Shown here piece by piece: positions 25,230-34,274 of a DNA stretch of 64,000 nucleotides. Made by a program: the position numbers and the translations under genes. The stretch is taken from positions 2,604,001-2,668,000 of the forward strand of contig OY762448.1 of assembly GCA_963665705.1 (NCBI GenBank), in the 5' to 3' direction. This stretch comes from Saccharicrinis sp963665705 (GTDB taxonomy: Bacteria > Bacteroidota > Bacteroidia > Bacteroidales > Marinilabiliaceae). Each line of letters begins with the position of its first letter. Positions within the stretch are counted from its first letter, which is position 1. The notes beneath the pieces are model-generated. The model did not search any database. It was not told the origin of the DNA and worked only from the letters and a program-made list of their open reading frames with translations.

Positions 25230-26261
25230 CTATTCTTTTAAAAGTCTTTTAATTAGGGTTACAAATTGCTCAATATCTTCTTCTTGTGTATCAAATGATG
25301 TCATCCATCTCACCTCATTTATACTCTCATCCCACATATAAAAGAAAAATTCATTTTGTAGCGGTTCAATAATTTTTTCAGGAACTATGGCAAATACTCC
25401 ATTACTATCTACACTTTGGGTAATACGTATTTCTTTTATACCTTGAAGTTCTTTAGCTAATTTTTGTGCCATTCTATTGGCATGAGCGGCATTTTTCTTC
25501 CATAGATCATCCGTTAGAATAGTTAAAAACTGAACAGCGGTAAAACGCATTTTCGAATTCAGTTGAGCTGTTTGCTTGCGTATATATTTTAAGGCTTCTG
25601 TATTATGATTAAAGAACACCACCGCTTCACCAAACATTAAACCATTTTTTGTTCCTCCAAATGATAACACATCAACTCCTGCATCAACAGTCATTTCTTT
25701 AAAGCTACAACCTAAAGAAGCTGCGGCATTAGATATTCTTGCACCATCCATATGGAGATACATTTCATTTAAATGTGCATATTCAGCCAGCATTTTTATT
25801 TCTTCTATTGAATAAACAGTACCTAATTCTGTAGCTTGAGTTATGCTTATCATTTTAGGTTGAGAATGATGCTCAAACCCAAAACTATGCATATGTTTTT
25901 TAATTGCATCAACAGTTAGCTTACCATCTTTAGTTTCAACCGATAATAATTTACATCCGCTATGTTTTTCTGGTGCACCACATTCATCTACATTTATATG
26001 AGCCGTTTCCGGACAAATAACTGAATGATACGAATTTGTCAATGCTTGTATAGCTATTACATTAGCTCCGGTTCCATTATAAACAAAAAAAACATCCGTA
26101 TTAGATCCAAATGTTTCTTTAAATTTATCAACGGCCTTTTGAGTATATTCATCATCACCATAACCAACAGCATGACCTACATTAGCCTCTTCTATAGCTT
26201 TTAATACTTCCGGATGAACTCCTGAATTATTATCGCTTGCAAATCCTCTTATATACGACAT
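25230..26261 (-). CDS. Low-specificity threonine aldolase / beta-eliminating lyase
   Basis: PLP enzyme of fold type I, 343 residues. It splits threonine or allo-threonine into glycine and acetaldehyde. Motifs: GYGDDEYTQKAVDKFKETFG near the N-terminus, FVYNGTGANVIAI (PLP phosphate loop), ETAHINVDECGAPE, HMDGARISNAAASLG (Asp contacting the PLP ring) and the Schiff-base Lys in SFGGTKNGLMFGEAVVFF. Upstream member of a two-gene operon with the thioesterase. Confidence 0.88.
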   Translation of the reverse strand: MSYIRGFASDNNSGVHPEVLKAIEEANVGHAVGYGDDEYTQKAVDKFKETFGSNTDVFFVYNGTGANVIAIQALTNSYHSVICPETAHINVDECGAPEKHSGCKLLSVETKDGKLTVDAIKKHMHSFGFEHHSQPKMISITQATELGTVYSIEEIKMLAEYAHLNEMYLHMDGARISNAAASLGCSFKEMTVDAGVDVLSFGGTKNGLMFGEAVVFFNHNTEALKYIRKQTAQLNSKMRFTAVQFLTILTDDLWKKNAAHANRMAQKLAKELQGIKEIRITQSVDSNGVFAIVPEKIIEPLQNEFFFYMWDESINEVRWMTSFDTQEEDIEQFVTLIKRLLKE

Positions 26262-26321
26262 TTATATGTTTTAAATCTTTTGTTTAATATTTCAGCACGA
26301 ATTTGCAAAGATTATTTGAAA

Positions 26322-26351
26322 CAAAAAAAAACGATGCGGTAACATCGTTTT
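26322..26351 (-). terminator. Terminator after the glutathione peroxidase gene
   Basis: AACGATG (26330-26336) and CATCGTT (26343-26349) form a 7-base-pair stem; on the minus strand a long T-run follows (A-run 26323-26330 on plus). Confidence 0.8.
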
Positions 26352-26373
26352 CTATATTTATTAATCAAAATCA

Positions 26374-26916
26374 TTACTTTGCTGTAATCCAGGAAATAAT
26401 CTCATCGCTATCTGGTTTCACTTTAGGATAAAACACCTTTTCTAGTTTCCCTTTTTCATTAATTAAGTATTTCTGAAAATTCCATCTTACTTTACTATCC
26501 TCTACTCCATTTTTTGATTTTTGAGTCAGCCATTGATAGATTGGTGCCATATCATCACCCTTAACAGATATTTTAGCCATCATAGGAAATGTTACTCCAT
26601 AGTTTTGAGAGCAAAATTCTCTGATTTCTTCTGCAGTACCAGGTTCCTGATGCATAAAATTATTAGCAGGGAAACCAATTACAACAAAATCATCACCTCC
26701 ATATTGTTTAAATATTGTTTCTAATTGTTCATACTGTGGAGTAAAACCACATTTTGAGGCAGTATTTACAATAAGAACCTTTTTACCTTTTAATTGAGCT
26801 AAAGGAAAATCATCACCTTCAAGTGTCTTTACTGTATAACTGTAAAAATCCGATTGAGCATTAACTTGAATAAAAGCCACTATAGCTATTATTGTTAAAA
26901 AAAATATCTTCTTCAT
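26374..26916 (-). CDS. Exported glutathione peroxidase-family thiol peroxidase
   Basis: Thiol peroxidase that reduces hydroperoxides. The 180-residue protein has a signal peptide (MKKIFFLTIIAIVAFIQVNA), so it acts in the periplasm. The peroxidatic Cys is C56 in NTASKCGFTPQY; the Trp/Asn of the active site are in VRWNFQKYLI. The usual GFPCNQF loop reads GFPANNF, so the catalytic Gln is an Asn and the loop Cys is absent. It is a non-selenium enzyme, probably thioredoxin-fed. The gene is preceded by the third copy of the 40-bp leader and followed by a strong terminator. Confidence 0.9.
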   Translation of the reverse strand: MKKIFFLTIIAIVAFIQVNAQSDFYSYTVKTLEGDDFPLAQLKGKKVLIVNTASKCGFTPQYEQLETIFKQYGGDDFVVIGFPANNFMHQEPGTAEEIREFCSQNYGVTFPMMAKISVKGDDMAPIYQWLTQKSKNGVEDSKVRWNFQKYLINEKGKLEKVFYPKVKPDSDEIISWITAK

Positions 26917-26956
26917 ATGATTATAATTTGATTTAAATGGTCACATGAAACTCGCC
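26917..26956 (-). promoter_or_regulatory. Leader repeat, copy 3, directly upstream of glutathione peroxidase
   Basis: Read on the minus strand, the 40 bases before the start codon begin GGCGAGTTTCAT and end CAAATTATAATCAT, aligned without gaps to copies 1 and 2. An AAACGAG motif lies upstream (26997-27003 in complement). In this copy the frame of the gene is interrupted by TGA, which rules out a conserved N-terminal peptide. Confidence 0.55.
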
Positions 26957-27071
26957 TAAGTAATCATCTTCTTATTTGAGAAATACCTTCTTATAACTCG
27001 TTTCAGTACAACTTATTTTTTGTTTTACAATTTGTAAACACATATGTAACAAAAAGGTTTTAATAAACCGA

Positions 27072-27512
27072 TTACTCTTTTAATATATTATTCATTATCT
27101 CAACAGCTCCCATTACATATCTAGGACAAATTTGATCAAAAACGCCTTTTTCTTTAGCTTGTAATTTTTCTTCAGGATTTGAAATATCATATTGGATTAA
27201 TTCTTTACACTGATCTGATCCAAACTTTTCTTTAAATGATGTAATAAATTTGTTTGCCAATTTATAATGATTGATTTTGGCATCAGCATTATTATTGACA
27301 TCTGTATATCCTCTTTTTAAACCTAAAGCCATCAATGAACCAATTACAGCTCCACATGTATTACCCTGCTGAGAAATACCACCCCCAAAAGACGATGCTA
27401 TAAGTTGTAGCGTTTTTTCTTCGAATTGGTCACTTGCTAAAGCAACTAACGAAGATTGTGCGCAATTACAATTGTTTTTAAACCTATTCGTTGCAATTTC
27501 TAATTTATTCAT
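27072..27512 (-). CDS. C_GCAxxG_C_C family redox protein
   Basis: 146-residue member of the C_GCAxxG_C_C family (predicted redox-active or metal-binding proteins). The cysteines are in NNCNCAQSSLVALA, GNTCGAVIGSLMALG, SDQCKEL and QICPRYV, the spacing that names the family. No signal peptide. It ends the transcript started by the isomerase-like gene 20 bases upstream; whether the two act together is unknown. Confidence 0.82.
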   Translation of the reverse strand: MNKLEIATNRFKNNCNCAQSSLVALASDQFEEKTLQLIASSFGGGISQQGNTCGAVIGSLMALGLKRGYTDVNNNADAKINHYKLANKFITSFKEKFGSDQCKELIQYDISNPEEKLQAKEKGVFDQICPRYVMGAVEIMNNILKE

Positions 27513-27532
27513 CTTATAATCGTATAATGATT

Positions 27533-28420
27533 TTACTTATTAAGTAACATACTTAATGTTTGAAAATTAATATTTAAACTTTCCCTTATTGACATTGTCA
27601 ATTCATCCTGATCTAAAAAAACATGTTTTACCGCTGACTTTTCTACATATTCCATAATGGCATCAAAATCAATCCTACCTGTTCCTAATTCTGTAAAGCC
27701 AACCCTATCTTCTTTCATATCCTTAAAATGCCATTGCTCAACTCTATCCTGATATTGTTTAATATATTTAAGAGGATCAATGCCAGCTGCATACATCCAA
27801 TAAAAATCAACTTCAAGTTTTACAAATTCCGAACTCGTATTATTAATTAAAACATCATATGGAAATGCACCTTCCATTTTAATAAATTCAAAATCATGAT
27901 TATGATAGGTAAGTTGAACATTTGCATTCTTACAAAATTCACCACATTTATTTTGTAACTCAGCAATTGTTCTGTAGTCATCCATATTTTTTCTTTCCCC
28001 GGGATGTAACCATACATGAGTTAGATAGGGAACTTTGTATTTCGATAACAACTCAACCATTGATTCAAATCCATTTGTTAAGGAATATATATTTTCATTT
28101 CCGACCTTTCCTGATAATACGTGTTGCCCTATCACCTTTAAACCCAAATCATGAACTCTGGTAAAAAAATATTCTGGTTGAAATCCATAAAATAATCCTA
28201 AAGAGTCATCTATATACAATTCAATTTCTTTAAATCCTATTTCTGAGATTAGTTTTAAAGTTCCCCAAAAATCATTTTTCAATTCATTTCTGACTGTATA
28301 TAATTGTATTCCTGGTTGTATTTTCATTTTCCGATATTCATTTATAGCAAATGTAGGCATTACAAAAGAAACCAAAGCTGATTTAATAATTGAGGAAATA
28401 AATATTCGTCTTGACCTCAT
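27533..28420 (-). CDS. Sugar phosphate isomerase/epimerase-like TIM-barrel protein, exported
   Basis: Xylose-isomerase-like TIM barrel (AP endonuclease 2 superfamily), 295 residues. The N-terminus has a twin-arginine-like signal, SRRIFIS followed by a hydrophobic stretch, so export folded by Tat is likely. Barrel motifs: IQPGIQLYTVRNEL, IGFKEIELYID, LTYHNHDFEF, KLEVDFYWMYAAGIDP, WHFKDM and GTGRIDFDAIM. The His, Glu and Asp in these strands bind the metal. Such proteins convert sugars or sugar acids; the substrate is not shown here. Confidence 0.82.
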   Translation of the reverse strand: MRSRRIFISSIIKSALVSFVMPTFAINEYRKMKIQPGIQLYTVRNELKNDFWGTLKLISEIGFKEIELYIDDSLGLFYGFQPEYFFTRVHDLGLKVIGQHVLSGKVGNENIYSLTNGFESMVELLSKYKVPYLTHVWLHPGERKNMDDYRTIAELQNKCGEFCKNANVQLTYHNHDFEFIKMEGAFPYDVLINNTSSEFVKLEVDFYWMYAAGIDPLKYIKQYQDRVEQWHFKDMKEDRVGFTELGTGRIDFDAIMEYVEKSAVKHVFLDQDELTMSIRESLNINFQTLSMLLNK

Positions 28421-28680
28421 ATCATAAATATTAAATTACATTTTCTAATATTTTTATTTTATAAAAATGATAATCGTAAAAACCACAAACACCTTATTTT
28501 TTTATATTTTTTGCCCCCATTCACAAAGGGGTTAATCAACGATAATAACACTTTTTAAACTTAATTATCACTTTCTAACTAGGGTTTATGTATTTTATAT
28601 AGTATTTTTACTTGGTATATTTTAATAAATGCAAATTGCATTCTTTAATTTAAAATTGCAAACCTTTAAAATTGGAAATT

Positions 28681-29106
28681 ATGGCAGTATTTCATTGGCA
28701 AGATCAAGAAAAAGATTGGAAATTTTATTATGATGAAGGGAAATCTTACATTAACACCTGCAATAAGTTGATTGTTGATAGAGGACCATTTGACAATGAA
28801 TTTCTCTATAATTTAGCAGTATTAGCTGGAGAAAGACTTGTTTTAGGTATGTTGTTAAGTTATGATTACATACCTGCTTCAACATCATTATCAGGTATGC
28901 TACAAGAAGGCAAAGAATATTACACTCTTAATGATGAAATTAAGGAAGGAAATCGTTTCTTAAATAAATTTCAAACGTTTTGCTCTCTTGAAGTTGTTCC
29001 CTTTACTCCTCCTGAAGACAAAGAAATGGAAAAAATAATCAGCTTTATTGGTGTAATTGAAGAATTTTGTGATAAAAATTTAAACAAACAAGCTGTCGCA
29101 GTATAA
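28681..29106 (+). CDS. Hypothetical helical protein, HEPN-like appearance
   Basis: A 141-residue acidic, all-helical cytoplasmic protein; start at ATG 28681 rather than an in-frame TTG nine bases earlier. The arrangement of a first helix with YYDEGKSYI, a central hydrophobic helix (FLYNLAVLAGERLVLGMLLS), then PASTSLSGML resembles HEPN-type four-helix proteins, but the RxxxxH nuclease motif is absent. I do not recognise a named family with certainty. A TRIC-channel gene follows after 39 bases with its own promoter. Confidence 0.55.
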   Translation: MAVFHWQDQEKDWKFYYDEGKSYINTCNKLIVDRGPFDNEFLYNLAVLAGERLVLGMLLSYDYIPASTSLSGMLQEGKEYYTLNDEIKEGNRFLNKFQTFCSLEVVPFTPPEDKEMEKIISFIGVIEEFCDKNLNKQAVAV

Positions 29107-29117
29107 ATTCAATTAGT

Positions 29118-29125
29118 TACATTTG
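29118..29125 (+). promoter_or_regulatory. -7 box for the TRIC-family gene
   Basis: TACATTTG matches TAnnTTTG exactly, 20 bases before the start codon at 29146. No good -33 element at the expected distance, so this is tentative. Confidence 0.35.
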
Positions 29126-29145
29126 TCGAAACTGATAAATGTACA

Positions 29146-29757
29146 ATGAGTTTTTTAGATATTGCTGATTATGCAGGAACATTTGCCTTTGCAATAAGTG
29201 GTACACTATCTGCATCAGAAAAAAAATTAGATATATTTGGCGCTTCCTTCATTGGTTTTATTACAGCCATTGGAGGAGGAACCATTAGAGATTTATTAAT
29301 AGGTAGTACACCTGTTACGTGGATTCATAATACAGATTACGTTTTTCTAATTTTTTTAGCCATCCTATTCACATTTATTTTTTATAAGAGAATTATAAAA
29401 TTAAAACATACGCTATTTTTATTTGACACAATAGGTATAGGTGTTTTTACCATAATAGGAATAGATAAAGCCTTAATCTATGAATTATCCGCACCCATAT
29501 GCATGATTATGGGTCTCTCTTCTGCTGTGGTTGGTGGTATAATTCGAGATACTTTATGTAATGATGTCCCTCTTATATTTCACAAAGAGATTTATGCAAC
29601 TGCTTGTATTGCCGGAGGATTAATATATCTATTATTAGATTACTTCTCAATGAATATATATCTATCTCAAATAGCAACAATTATTTGCATTATTATCATA
29701 AGACTTACTGCAATAAAATATAATCTTAGTCTTCCTAAAATTACGATAAGTAATTAA
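29146..29757 (+). CDS. TRIC-family cation channel (UPF0126)
   Basis: A 203-residue inner-membrane protein made of two repeated three-helix units, typical of bacterial TRIC (trimeric intracellular cation) channels, formerly UPF0126/YicG. Each repeat contains the kinked glycine motif: FITAIGGGTIRDLLIG in the first and SAVVGGIIRDTLCNDVP in the second. An N-terminal FAFAISGTLSASEKKLD segment is also family-typical. Proposed role: monovalent cation flux. Confidence 0.92.
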   Translation: MSFLDIADYAGTFAFAISGTLSASEKKLDIFGASFIGFITAIGGGTIRDLLIGSTPVTWIHNTDYVFLIFLAILFTFIFYKRIIKLKHTLFLFDTIGIGVFTIIGIDKALIYELSAPICMIMGLSSAVVGGIIRDTLCNDVPLIFHKEIYATACIAGGLIYLLLDYFSMNIYLSQIATIICIIIIRLTAIKYNLSLPKITISN

Positions 29758-29977
29758 TGATATCCTTTTAATAGTAGATCAAATAATTATTAAAAAAATA
29801 TTATTTTTTTCAAACTTTTTTTTTTCAATAACGTATCATTACAAACCCCCTTATTAAAAGCTGAATATGTATAATTCAGATTTTATGAATAAAGAAATGC
29901 AACATTTTGTATTAAATATAATTATTATATGATTAATTGTATATAATACAGGCTAAACACTACAAAATTAACTAATT

Positions 29978-30358
29978 ATGAGAGACATATTCTTTACTGA
30001 AGAAACTACGACTACACCTCAAATAAAATTAGATTCAGAAAATGGGGTAATATCATTAAAAGGAAGAATCATCACTGTTGACTGTGAGGAATTATTTAAA
30101 CCAATATTTAATTGGCTAAACAGCTACATAAATAGTCCTGCAATTCAAACACAAATTCAAATCCATTTAGATTATTTCAACACTGTGGCTACAAAATATC
30201 TATTATATTTTTTTAATGAAATAAAAACTCAACTCCTGCCTGATAATGAAATAAAAATATTGTGGTTTTACGATATTGATGATGAAGATATGTTAGAAAT
30301 AGCACAGGATTTTCAAACAGTTATTAGCATCCCATTTGAAATTATTCAAGCCAATTAA
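29978..30358 (+). CDS. SiaC-like DUF1987 protein
   Basis: A 126-residue protein of the DUF1987/SiaC family, in which SiaC is the partner protein of the SiaB kinase and SiaA phosphatase that tune biofilm versus free-swimming growth. Seen here: ISLKGRI near the N-terminus, HLDYFNTVATKYLLYFF (the conserved YFNT with the phosphorylatable Thr) and LWFYDIDDEDMLEIAQDF. No SiaA/B homologue is next to it, so the pathway partner is encoded elsewhere or differs. Confidence 0.8.
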   Translation: MRDIFFTEETTTTPQIKLDSENGVISLKGRIITVDCEELFKPIFNWLNSYINSPAIQTQIQIHLDYFNTVATKYLLYFFNEIKTQLLPDNEIKILWFYDIDDEDMLEIAQDFQTVISIPFEIIQAN

Positions 30359-30374
30359 TTCCTGTTAGATTTTT

Positions 30375-30412
30375 AAAAATGTATCTGATAATTTATTACC
30401 AGATACATTTTT
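30375..30412. terminator. Bidirectional terminator between convergent genes
   Basis: AAAAATGTATCTG (30375-30387) is the exact reverse complement of CAGATACATTTTT (30400-30412). A/T tails on both sides let it stop transcripts from both directions. Confidence 0.85.
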
Positions 30413-30418
30413 AATTAC

Positions 30419-32092
30419 TTAGTTTTTTAATGATAATAGTATAATATTAAAAGCAGAGTTAATAACAATAGTATTATTTTTAACTACAATATTTTGTCCT
30501 GAATAATACTCTATTAACTCATCTCCATTTTCAAAAACACCTTCTACATTAAGCACTTTATTACCTGTATTCAAATCCAATCCAACAAGCACCTTATTGG
30601 AATAATTACCTTTTGTATAAGATCTTACAAATAAATAAGGTTCTTGGCTTATCATTTTATGTGTACCTGCCCCAACAGATGGATTTGCAGCTCTAAATTG
30701 ACCTAATTTTTGATAATGCAATAATATATCACTGGTTCTAACATCATTTACTTGCGTATCCGACTCAATATCATTCCAATTCATAAAAGAGCGTAAGGTT
30801 GCATCACCCACAGTTCCTTCAATATTTAACTTACGGTTGGTTTCATCTCCATAATATATCTGAGAAGCTCCAGGACACAATAATAACATATTGGCTGCTT
30901 TAAATGCATTTTCCCTACTCTTATCAAAAGGCTGACCATCATCATGTGACGTTAGATAATTCAATATAGACTTACCTTTTAATTCTGAATTTAAGATATT
31001 AGAATACTTTGCAAACACGGACTCATAATCATTATTTGCATCTGATTTTAATTCAAAATTTATCAAAGCATCCATACCGTTTGCATAATAATCAACCTGA
31101 GTACCTCCATTATTAAACATTCTGCCAGTTGATATTCCATAATTATACACTTCTCCTACTGTATAGAACTCATTATCATCTAAAACCTTATCCGGATTAG
31201 CCAGTTTCCACTCTTCAAATGCTTGTGAAGCTTGAGTATTTAACTCTCCCCATATCGATGCTTCGGTATGTTTTGCTGTATCTATCCTATAACCATCAAT
31301 TCCATATTTTTTAACAAAGTCAACCAACCATTTCATAATATAAAACCTAGGAGCTCTAGGATAACCGGTTTGTGCAAAAAAGGCATTAAGCTCTTCCATT
31401 TCTTGCTCTAACCTACCCTCATTTTCCCATTTTTCTAACAAAACATCCGGTAAATTAACTTCATTGTTACTCTCCGTTTTAACATCAGGCAAATTTTCAA
31501 CTAAAGTACAAGATACCGTATTTTCATAGGTATCATAAGTACACTTTGGTGTAGTTCGTACCCATTCGTTATTATATACAGGATCTTTTGGTGTTACAGG
31601 ACCTGTATGGTTTATTACAACATCCATAACAACACGAATACCTTTTTGGTGAGCAGCTTTAACTAAATCAGCAAACTCTTCTTCTGTTCCCCAGTTTGGA
31701 TCTATACTTGTCCAATCTTTTGCCCAATAACCATGGTATGCATAAGTATTACCTGTTCCTTCATCTACAGAACCATGAATTTGTTCTGCTATGGGCGAAA
31801 ACCATAAAGCATTAACTCCTAATTTAGTAAAATAACCTTCATTAATCTTTTTTATAATTCCCTTAAAATCCCCCCCCATAAAACCTCTTAGCAATCCGGT
31901 TTCTTTAGATCGTTCAAAGTTTATGTCGTTTGTAGAATCTCCATTACAAAAGCGATCCGTTAACAGGAAATAAACATTGGCATTTTCCCATAAGAATGGA
32001 GTTGTTTTTTTAACTGCATCTGCTGGCTTATTATTTAGGCTACATGATGCAATTATGGCCAAAATAAATAGTGGTAGAATTTTTTTAAACAT
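30419..32092 (-). CDS. GH13 alpha-amylase lipoprotein
   Basis: Family 13 glycoside hydrolase acting on starch-like alpha-glucans, 557 residues, anchored as a lipoprotein (lipobox LAIIASC, Cys17). Conserved GH13 regions: I MDVVINH, II GYRIDTAKH (nucleophile Asp), III VGEVYNYG (acid/base Glu) and IV LTSHDD (transition-state Asp). The start of the barrel, VYFLLTDRFCNGD, is typical of periplasmic or surface amylases in this phylum. No susCD pair is adjacent. It lies 151 bases downstream of the secreted nuclease gene on the same strand. Confidence 0.92.
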   Translation of the reverse strand: MFKKILPLFILAIIASCSLNNKPADAVKKTTPFLWENANVYFLLTDRFCNGDSTNDINFERSKETGLLRGFMGGDFKGIIKKINEGYFTKLGVNALWFSPIAEQIHGSVDEGTGNTYAYHGYWAKDWTSIDPNWGTEEEFADLVKAAHQKGIRVVMDVVINHTGPVTPKDPVYNNEWVRTTPKCTYDTYENTVSCTLVENLPDVKTESNNEVNLPDVLLEKWENEGRLEQEMEELNAFFAQTGYPRAPRFYIMKWLVDFVKKYGIDGYRIDTAKHTEASIWGELNTQASQAFEEWKLANPDKVLDDNEFYTVGEVYNYGISTGRMFNNGGTQVDYYANGMDALINFELKSDANNDYESVFAKYSNILNSELKGKSILNYLTSHDDGQPFDKSRENAFKAANMLLLCPGASQIYYGDETNRKLNIEGTVGDATLRSFMNWNDIESDTQVNDVRTSDILLHYQKLGQFRAANPSVGAGTHKMISQEPYLFVRSYTKGNYSNKVLVGLDLNTGNKVLNVEGVFENGDELIEYYSGQNIVVKNNTIVINSAFNIILLSLKN

Positions 32093-32243
32093 AGTAAATT
32101 ATTTGTTTTTGACTGAATTTTCAGTTCAAAGATAGTAATATCAACCACCCTTCAAAACCTCTACCACACTACGATACATAACATTACAACTGCTTTTTCA
32201 GATTGCAACCGTTTGCGCTTTATGCTATTTTTTTAAAAAATAA

Positions 32244-33929
32244 TTAATGCTTCACTTGAATTTTTTTACAAATCGTTATATTTCCTGAAGTGATTTGAAT
32301 AAAATACAATCCATTATTTAAACAATTTACATAAATATCAGCAGTATTATAGGCAATTGTACTATAGATTTTATCTCCTGTAATACTATAAACAACAATT
32401 TGTTTTATTGAAGAGTCTGGCATATCAATGGTCACCCTATCATCTGCAGGATTCGGATATACTTTTACTTGTTTTGCGTATTCATCTTCAATCCCACTTT
32501 TATCTTCAACATTAAAAGATTGAAAAGCTTCTGCACTATCATATTGACTATCACCTTCCTGATACGCTCTGATAGTTATACTCCCAGCCTCTTCCAGAGT
32601 TACTATATTATTATCAATACTAGCATTTCCTTCAACAACTTCAAAGCTCACATCTAACCCGGAACTTGCACTGGCTACTAATTCAAATGATTCATCACCC
32701 ATGGTTTTATCACTAATAGCATCAAAATCTATTGTCTGCTGGTTTTTTAACACAGTAACGGAAACAACATTGGAAAAAGCGGGTGCATAAGAATCATCAC
32801 CAATTTGTATGGCTTGCAATAAGATATTCCCACCCGAATTAAATGTAACCTGATCTCCATCAATAACAACGCCTCCGCTTAATGCTATATATTCAACAGG
32901 TAATCCAGAACTATTTACAGATGACAAGGTAACGACATCTCCAATATTTTGATCTTCTACTGTTGCTAGGGTTATTGTCTGATCTACTTTTGAATTTTCA
33001 ATGTGCAATCGAATCATTACGGGATCATGATCTGATATAGAGACATCACCAATAAAATCATTATTAACTAAAGCCTCATTCTCATCATATAATTCATTTG
33101 AAATACTTATATGATCAATTTCTGCACCTGCTACCTCCTTAAAATGTAAATTATCGCTGGTATACCAATCATCATAAGGACCCGGAGTATCTGTATCATC
33201 ATTATAATCACCTAATACAATAATATTATCATCAGCATAATCGTTAATCAATGTATTCAATAAAAAATCACCATCATACTCTCTTCTATCCTCACTATCG
33301 TAACAACATTTAGCATGGATATTTATAAAATTAATTACTTCTGTTTCTCCATCTACAGAAACAATAGCTTGTAAATAATATGGCAATCTCCCACTACTCC
33401 AAAATGTTGGTGCATAACCATCATAACCATCAATAGACTGCGTTCCATATCCCTCATAAATATCATCAAACATTGGAAATTCTTCAATTAATGAAACACT
33501 TTGTGCGTTAAATATATAACAAACACATTGCGACGGATATGAAGTAGAAGGTTCATTAAATGAAAAACTATAACGCTCTGAAGCAAATCCAACATATTTG
33601 TTCGATAGTGATTGTGAATTCAATTCATCAACCAGCTTTTGTAAGAAATAGCCATTTACCTCATCATTAACAACTTCTTGTAATGCATAAATATCTGCAT
33701 CCAGTGAAATAATCGTAGAACTAACTGAGCTTAATTGTTGATCATAAGTAGAAGCGTCTGACGATTTTTGAGGAGCACCAAACCATTCTAAATTCCAGGT
33801 TACAACATCCAAAGTTTTACTTTTTTCTAATAGAGTTGCATCTTCCTGCGCGTAACAGTTACTTGATATAACTATGAATAAAATGCTAATAAAACTCAAA
33901 TATGGTAATTTTGTTTGTATACTAAACAT
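32244..33929 (-). CDS. Type IX-secreted endonuclease/exonuclease/phosphatase-family protein
   Basis: 561-residue secreted protein. Signal peptide 1-27 (ending NCYA). The EEP-fold domain (about 38-312) has the metal and active-site residues in VTWNLEWFG, IYALQEV, FINIHAKC, VLGDYNDD and SISDHDPV, so DNase or phosphodiesterase activity is likely. Two immunoglobulin-like repeats follow (about 315-475), each beginning TITLATVEDQNIGD or TIDFDAISDKTMGD. The last ~70 residues (VYPNPADDRVTID ... NGLYFIQI) are a type-A C-terminal sorting domain, which directs export by the type IX system and surface attachment. The genome therefore should encode Por/Spr secretion components. Confidence 0.9.
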   Translation of the reverse strand: MFSIQTKLPYLSFISILFIVISSNCYAQEDATLLEKSKTLDVVTWNLEWFGAPQKSSDASTYDQQLSSVSSTIISLDADIYALQEVVNDEVNGYFLQKLVDELNSQSLSNKYVGFASERYSFSFNEPSTSYPSQCVCYIFNAQSVSLIEEFPMFDDIYEGYGTQSIDGYDGYAPTFWSSGRLPYYLQAIVSVDGETEVINFINIHAKCCYDSEDRREYDGDFLLNTLINDYADDNIIVLGDYNDDTDTPGPYDDWYTSDNLHFKEVAGAEIDHISISNELYDENEALVNNDFIGDVSISDHDPVMIRLHIENSKVDQTITLATVEDQNIGDVVTLSSVNSSGLPVEYIALSGGVVIDGDQVTFNSGGNILLQAIQIGDDSYAPAFSNVVSVTVLKNQQTIDFDAISDKTMGDESFELVASASSGLDVSFEVVEGNASIDNNIVTLEEAGSITIRAYQEGDSQYDSAEAFQSFNVEDKSGIEDEYAKQVKVYPNPADDRVTIDMPDSSIKQIVVYSITGDKIYSTIAYNTADIYVNCLNNGLYFIQITSGNITICKKIQVKH

Positions 33930-34207
33930 GCTTATTAAATTGATCTATTATTATATTTTTCAAAAATACAAACATTATAACATAATACATCATTACACAA
34001 GTTAATTAATAACTAAATTATTTTATTAACATCACTACACAACCTATAGTAATGTATTGTATAACAAGTACTATACAACAATCATAGTAATTAGATCAAG
34101 ATCTAAAACCCATTTAAACTTTTTTTAAACCGTCCAATTGGTCTAAATATTTCACACTTATATAAATTTCAATTATTCTCTTTTTTTTAAGATTTTTCTT
34201 TCCTTCT
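33930..34207. other. Intergenic stretch upstream of the BlaI-like gene
   Basis: AT-rich divergent promoter region. Apart from the operator/promoter module at 34208-34255, no feature was recognised. Confidence 0.45.
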
Positions 34208-34255
34208 ATTGCTATTACGACAAAAGTCGTATAACTTTGTACGACAAGAGTCGTA
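34208..34255 (+). promoter_or_regulatory. Promoter with twin BlaI-type operators
   Basis: Two near-identical 16-base dyads, TACGACAAAAGTCGTA (34216-34231) and TACGACAAGAGTCGTA (34240-34255), flank TAACTTTG (34232-34239), an exact TAnnTTTG -7 box. ATTG at 34208-34211 is at about the right distance for the -33 element. Bound BlaI dimers would cover the -7 box from both sides. The ACGAC/GTCGT half-sites resemble the known TACA/TGTA-type BlaI/MecI operators only in layout. Confidence 0.82.
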
Positions 34256-34274
34256 ATTGATAATTGATCATATT

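Noticed and set aside
34257..34274. TTG at 34257 as start of the BlaI-like gene
   Set aside because: It begins 2 bases after the second operator and adds six residues not typical for the family; ATG 34275 matches the usual N-terminus.
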